From positions 682,001 to 746,000 of the forward strand of contig NZ_LN999833.1 of NCBI RefSeq assembly GCF_900039485.1: a stretch of 64,000 nt of DNA, given 5' to 3'. Positions 59,880-64,000 of this stretch are shown here, in pieces. The notes beneath the pieces are model-generated. The model was not told where the DNA came from. It did no database searches and saw only the letters and a program-made list of their open reading frames with translations. Positions within the stretch are counted from its first letter, which is position 1; the number at the start of each line of letters is the position of its first letter. The position numbers and the translations under genes are program-made. Source of the DNA: Candidatus Doolittlea endobia. GTDB lineage: Bacteria > Pseudomonadota > Gammaproteobacteria > Enterobacterales > Enterobacteriaceae.

Positions 59880-60139
59880 TTAATACCTCTTATAATGATA
59901 TTTGAATTTCAGTTACGCAATTCAGCTTACATATGTAAGCTGAAACAGTCCGATCAGGGGATGTTAGCAAAATTTGCACTGGAAAGCCCGCGTGGTTAAA
60001 ATCACCCTGTTTCCTGCCGTAAGTCTGCAGTCGTTGAACTCGCCATATCGCACTGGAGCAACATAGTTGCTCTATTTTTCTAATCAGGAAAGTCTAACGT
60101 TTTCTGTATGAAATGGTTTACTTGCCCGCTTTAGGCATA
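59880..60139. other. fabB upstream region
   Basis: Intergenic region between fabB and the mnmC remnant, where E. coli has the fabB promoter and FabR/FadR sites. GCTTACATATGTAAGC (59926-59941) is a 16-base perfect palindrome about 50 bases before fabB; its match to a known operator could not be confirmed. Confidence 0.4.
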
Positions 60140-60680
60140 GTTCGTTTCAGCCTTTCAAGTAACACACTGGTATTATGGCATGTTTTTAATACACGCTGCC
60201 GGCAGCAACCGGAAACCGGTGAGCGGAGATTGAATTTTATTAGCTTTGCAAGATCCGCTTGAGAAGGAAGATTTTGTTATATGCTTAAACTATAGCAAAT
60301 GCTGACGCTGCTCGTGAGGGAACCTCTATTGCTCTAGCTGCAACCACCGGTAACAGTTACCATCGATTTCTGCTAGTTTACGTTAGAATTATTCATTGAT
60401 TTTTACGATGTCAATACGCTACTCCTGTACTGAATGTAAGATTGATCACCCACAATATTTCTCTATCTTTGCCCCGCTTACTACATCAAGCCGGTGTCGC
60501 GGTAATAATAGTTAAAACTCTAGCAATTGGCGGCGTAAGGGTATTATCCCGTTTAGCGCCAGATATGGCGACCTCTGTAACGGCTGCTGGCCTGCTTGTG
60601 CCGAAGGCGCCATGTTTGGACTCGGTAGATGTTCTCGGCCAAAAGCACAGAATATCTGTAGCACGATCTGTAATTTATTA
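60140..60680 (+). pseudogene. mnmC: decayed mnmC (tRNA mnm5s2U biosynthesis)
   Basis: Near 60170-60270 a frame reads VLWHVFNTRCRQQPETGERR LNFISFARS, like MnmC LTLWQAFRD...LHFISFEKFPL. Near 60490-60530 LHQAGVAVIIVKTLAIGG recalls the FAD domain ([23 protein letters not shown]), and 60530-60650 may be the C-terminus. mnmC is divergent from fabB in E. coli. Roughly 1.4 kb of the gene has gone. The frame at 60442-60681 is open by chance or recent decay. Confidence 0.55.
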
Positions 60681-60732
60681 AAATGACAGCCATTAGTTGT
60701 ACTTTTTAAAAAATAACTGCAATCTTGTGTGC

Positions 60733-60752
60733 TGTCGTCACAAGATTTCAGG
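60733..60752 (-). repeat. R1 degenerate interspersed repeat, partial
   Basis: Minus strand reads CCTGAAATCTTGTGACGACA, matching only the right part of R1. Confidence 0.35.
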
Positions 60753-61011
60753 AAAATTGCAATACAGTAGATGCTTACCAGAAAAGTGTCGTGTATGAAA
60801 ACTATGCTTTCATGGCGCATGAAGCCGTAGATTAGGTGTGCTATTTAAAGCAATTACAACTTTAATCTTACTTAAGGAAATAAAAAGCAATAATTAGTCA
60901 AAGAACAAGGAATGCAGATATAATCTTCTTTAGCGCAGATTTTTAATTTATCAGAATAGTATTAAAGTTAATTTCTCATTCTCATTCAGTATTCCTGCAT
61001 TCAGATACATT

Positions 61012-61087
61012 CGTTGCCATATCGGCGATAGTCTAATTTATATCTAGTCGAGCACTTCGATAGAAAAATGAAGTTTTAAACTTTCCG
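61012..61087 (+). repeat. R2 degenerate interspersed repeat
   Basis: CGTTGCCATATCGGCGATAG, TATCTAGTCGAGCACTTCGA and TAGAAAAATGAAGTTTTAAA; covers the full R2 length. Confidence 0.68.
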
Positions 61088-61620
61088 AATGACCGTAACA
61101 TCAAATAACATTGGCTTGAAAGTAAAGAACGTGTTTACCATATGTACTTTAAAAAAAGAAGAGTATGGAAATCTGTACAAAACAACCTAAAGTAGAATGA
61201 TTAATAAAGCCAAATAAGGCGCTGTTGCAAAGGATAACAGTGTTCTTATCCATGCAGTGTTTGGAATCCTAAGAATACAATGCTTCTGTAACGGTTATAT
61301 CACCGATATACTCTTTAATTTTTAAATAAGCTCATTTTGTTTGACCATCTGGCTTAGCATAAGTTCTGTGTCCTTCTTACTAACAAACATCCTGTGGTCG
61401 ATCAGAGTAAAGAGGGGTAATATTAATATCGTACAGCTATTCTGCACGAGTGTGTATCAGCGCAAACACTCATAACGATACGATCTCACTTTGAGACAGT
61501 GTATATAGCAAGCCATGTAGTAAAGCTGATGAAATTCAGGGTAATACTCATGCGGTACTAAAAATTTAGTACTACATTTGCAGACTGTATGAAATGTTCT
61601 AATTTCATTTCTCTATCTTA

Positions 61621-61660
61621 CACATACACCAGACTATCGTCGGCATGGCAATGAATGCTA
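61621..61660 (-). repeat. R2 degenerate interspersed repeat
   Basis: Minus strand reads GCATTCATTGCCATGCCGAC then GATAGTCTGGTGTATGTG, the cleanest copy of the first half of R2. Confidence 0.62.
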
Positions 61661-61934
61661 GCCTTAAGCACTGTCCTGGTGGATTGAAAATATGCAAGCA
61701 AACAAATAATGGTCTTATATACGTAACTTGCTAACTGTTTTGTGTTTAAGATCGCATAAGAAAACGAGTCATTATTCATTTTTTTTTTGCGAAATGCACA
61801 GACGCTACAGAAATAATTAACGTTGTTAAGAAAATTCGACTTAACTTTTTACATGATGGATATATAAGCGGTTATAATGTCCTATTGAACGTCTTTAGTT
61901 GTGTAATCAGAAAATATATCTATCAGATAGAGCA

Positions 61935-62015
61935 GAATAACTTTACGTACCACAAAAACGCTTTGCTTATAAAGCTATTTTCTTTCAAAATCAGAAATAA
62001 TACATGATCTTGCCA
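61935..62015 (+). repeat. R3 degenerate interspersed repeat
   Basis: AATAACTTTACGTACCACAA, AACGCTTTGCTTATAAAGCT and CTTTCAAAATCAGAAATAAT then ACATGATC. Confidence 0.65.
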
Positions 62016-62086
62016 TCGCTAAGAAAAATATTGTATCCCGTTATCGGGCTAACAACCTTTTCTATTAATTAAATAAGAGAGTGTTT

Positions 62087-63487
62087 ATGGGCATAGTCCC
62101 TGTAATCGATATACTGCAAGGGCGCATGCCGGCTAACAGTGAGGTCACTGTACAAGGTTGGGTGCGTACTCGCCGGGATTCCAAAGTTGGAATATCCTTT
62201 CTTGCTGTCTATGATGGTTCTTGTTTCGATTCATTACAGGCTGTTATTAATAATACCTTACCGAATTATCAGAACGAAATTTTACACCTGACAGCGGGTT
62301 GTTCCGTGTCGGTCACTGGTCGGGTTATTGAATCCCCTGGGGGTGGTCAACGTTACGAAATTCAGGCGCAAGTAATTGAAGTGATTGGTTGGGTAGATGA
62401 TCCTGGTACCTATCCCATAGCAGCTAAGCATCACAACATGGAATATTTACGCGAAGTCGCTCATCTTCGGCCACGCACCAACCTTATCGGCGCAGTGATT
62501 AGGGTACGTCACACGCTGGCACAAGCCATTCATCGTTTCATGGACGAGCAAGGGTTTTTCTGGGTATCAACGCCGTTGATTACTGCTTCCGATACGGAAG
62601 GCGCCACTGAAATGTTCCGTGTGTCCACACTTGATTTAGAGAATCTGCCGCGCACCCCCAACGGTAAAATTAATCATGAGGAAGATTTTTTCGGAAAAGA
62701 GACTTTCCTGACGGTGTCAGGACAGTTAAACGCTGAAAGTTACGCCTGCGCTTTGTCGAAAATCTATACCTTCGGCCCGACGTTTCGGGCGGAACATTCC
62801 AATACCAGCCGCCATCTCGCCGAATTCTGGATGATTGAGCCAGAAATTGCATTTGCTACCTTGGATGACGCTGTCGGTTTAGCGGAAGCTATGTTGAAAT
62901 ATTTATTTCAGGCGGTATTGACTGAACGAGCCGACGATATGCAATTTTTCTCTGAGCGGATCGACAAAGAGGCAATAAATCGTCTCAAACAATTTATCAG
63001 TGCAGATTTTGCACAAGTCGACTACACCGAAGCAATAAAGATCCTGGAAAACTGTGGTCAGATTTTTGAAAATCAAGTTAAATGGGGCATTGACTTATCT
63101 TCGGAACACGAACGCTATATAGCAGAAAAATACTACAAAGCCCCGGTGGTGGTAAAAAACTATCCTAAGGATATTAAAGCGTTTTACATGCGGATGAATG
63201 ACGATGAAAAAACCGTTTCAGCCATGGATATCCTAGCACCAGGCATCGGTGAAATCATCGGCGGGTCACAGCGTGAAGAGCGTCTAGACCGGTTGGACCA
63301 ACGTCTTGCGGAAATGGGTCTCAATAAAGACGATTACTGGTGGTATCGGGATTTGCGTCGCTATGGCACCGTTCCGCATTCAGGATTCGGATTAGGTTTT
63401 GAGAGACTAATAGTATATATTACGGGAATACAAAATATTCGTGATGTAATTCCCTTTCCGAGAAGTCCACGAAATGCTAATTTCTAA
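62087..63487 (+). CDS. asnS: asparaginyl-tRNA synthetase
   Basis: Class IIb synthetase charging tRNA-Asn. ATG 62087 ([20 protein letters not shown]) has GAGAG 7 bases upstream; GTG 62081 would add two residues. The 466 residues equal E. coli. An N-terminal OB fold ([20 protein letters not shown]) is followed by the catalytic domain with motif 2 [20 protein letters not shown] and motif 3 [15 protein letters not shown]. It stands alone after a long spacer. Confidence 0.97.
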   Translation: MGIVPVIDILQGRMPANSEVTVQGWVRTRRDSKVGISFLAVYDGSCFDSLQAVINNTLPNYQNEILHLTAGCSVSVTGRVIESPGGGQRYEIQAQVIEVIGWVDDPGTYPIAAKHHNMEYLREVAHLRPRTNLIGAVIRVRHTLAQAIHRFMDEQGFFWVSTPLITASDTEGATEMFRVSTLDLENLPRTPNGKINHEEDFFGKETFLTVSGQLNAESYACALSKIYTFGPTFRAEHSNTSRHLAEFWMIEPEIAFATLDDAVGLAEAMLKYLFQAVLTERADDMQFFSERIDKEAINRLKQFISADFAQVDYTEAIKILENCGQIFENQVKWGIDLSSEHERYIAEKYYKAPVVVKNYPKDIKAFYMRMNDDEKTVSAMDILAPGIGEIIGGSQREERLDRLDQRLAEMGLNKDDYWWYRDLRRYGTVPHSGFGLGFERLIVYITGIQNIRDVIPFPRSPRNANF

Positions 63488-64000
63488 CTATTGTTCTTGT
63501 AAAAAGTCGTATGAGTTCACTGAAGCTATGGCACAATGTGCAATGCTACGTACAAGAAGGACAACTTTCAGTCTAATCACCTATCGTTATGTTCTGCTAT
63601 CGACAACTTGTTGAATTTTTTAAATACATTAGAACGGCATTAAAGCTTATTCGCAATTAAATGGTAAAGGGTATAGTCGTATGCACAAATTATAGCTGAC
63701 GGTAAAACCAGAGCGACTGCTGCAGTCTGATTGCTCCTATCGCGCATAGTGCCATAGGAATGCGGCATAGTGTCTAAATATTAGAATAAGACAAAGAAGC
63801 TTACAAGAATCACAAACTACCGAAACGTGTAACAAATTTTTTCTATTTGGCGATGCCTAATAGCGACACGTGTCAAAAGTAAAACTTTCTTCCTTATTAC
63901 GTCCGAGTCTGCAAGCACATTTTGCGTTCGTCTTCACTCAACGAGACCAGAAACGCATCGCAATCAAATACGCGCGTTATATATCCTTGCAAAACTCCTT
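63488..64000. other. spacer after asnS to window edge
   Basis: No gene, repeat or RNA recognised. ompF follows asnS in E. coli; no trace of it was seen in this 500-base stretch. Confidence 0.5.

Larger units (their letters stand above)
60681..62086. other. spacer between the mnmC remnant and asnS
   Basis: About 1.4 kb without a gene. It holds a partial R1 (60733-60752, minus), R2 in both orientations (61012-61087 plus, 61621-61660 minus) and R3 (61935-62015), the last ending about 70 bases before asnS. Confidence 0.55.

Noticed and set aside
60442-60681. 79-codon frame beginning MITHNISLSLPRLLHQAG
   Set aside because: Better explained as pieces of the FAD domain and C-terminus of dead mnmC than as a gene.

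Overview
This window comes from a reduced-genome gammaproteobacterium of the order Enterobacterales, most likely a Sodalis-allied intracellular insect symbiont. The proteins are close to their E. coli counterparts along their whole length (RpoD, GyrB, DnaA, FabB, Fnr, CysS, TamA/TamB), and many local gene orders are enterobacterial. However, intact genes fill only a little over half of the sequence. The rest is AT-rich spacer of up to about 3 kb holding decayed gene remnants and degenerate interspersed repeats. A fossil waaE directly after waaA, an order known from Serratia, Klebsiella and Sodalis, supports the placement. The genus is inference; no rRNA gene is present to test it.

Layout. 1-3751: S10 ribosomal operon on the minus strand (rpsC cut by the window edge). 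3752-6164: empty spacer. 6165-11683: tamA-tamB. 11684-13537: fossil ytfP, then polA reduced to its 5'-nuclease domain, with the dead polymerase 3' part still visible. 14358-19425: ppa, tRNA-Thr(CGU), adk, hemH, fossil rplU, rpmA. 19667-22390: clsA, trxB. 23452-26882: waaA, fossil waaE, possible fossil mutM, lpxL. 29329-33348: rplY, prmC-prfA, fnr with its own FNR box, followed by tRNA-Ser(UGA). 35181-40311: dnaA-dnaN-(fossil recF)-gyrB. 41430-44517: fossil yggR and yggS, live yggT, fossil yggU and rdgB, live hemW. 44943-50078: ruvX, tRNA-Arg(UCU), folD, cysS, fossil ppiB, lpxH. 50560-51990: fossil purK and purE. 53103-57192: rpsU-dnaG-rpoD. 57193-57940: fossil coaBC tail and dut. 58668-60680: fabB and divergent fossil mnmC. 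62087-63487: asnS.

The survivors form a minimal core: replication (dnaA, dnaN, gyrB, dnaG), transcription (rpoD, fnr), translation (ribosomal proteins, asnS, cysS, prfA/prmC, tRNAs), lipid A-Kdo and outer-membrane biogenesis (lpxH, lpxL, waaA, tamAB), phospholipid and fatty acid synthesis (clsA, fabB) and a few cofactor steps (folD, hemH, hemW). What has decayed is DNA repair and nucleotide-pool cleaning (polA polymerase domain, recF, rdgB, possibly mutM), purine synthesis (purE/K), CoA synthesis (coaBC), LPS core extension (waaE) and, surprisingly, ribosomal protein L21 at this locus.

No defence island, phage, CRISPR array or intact insertion sequence was seen. The least explained signals are four families of short degenerate repeats (called R1-R4 here) scattered in both orientations through the spacers, and several orphan hairpins. 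The fossil calls rest on by-eye translation and known gene order; each should be confirmed by a profile search.
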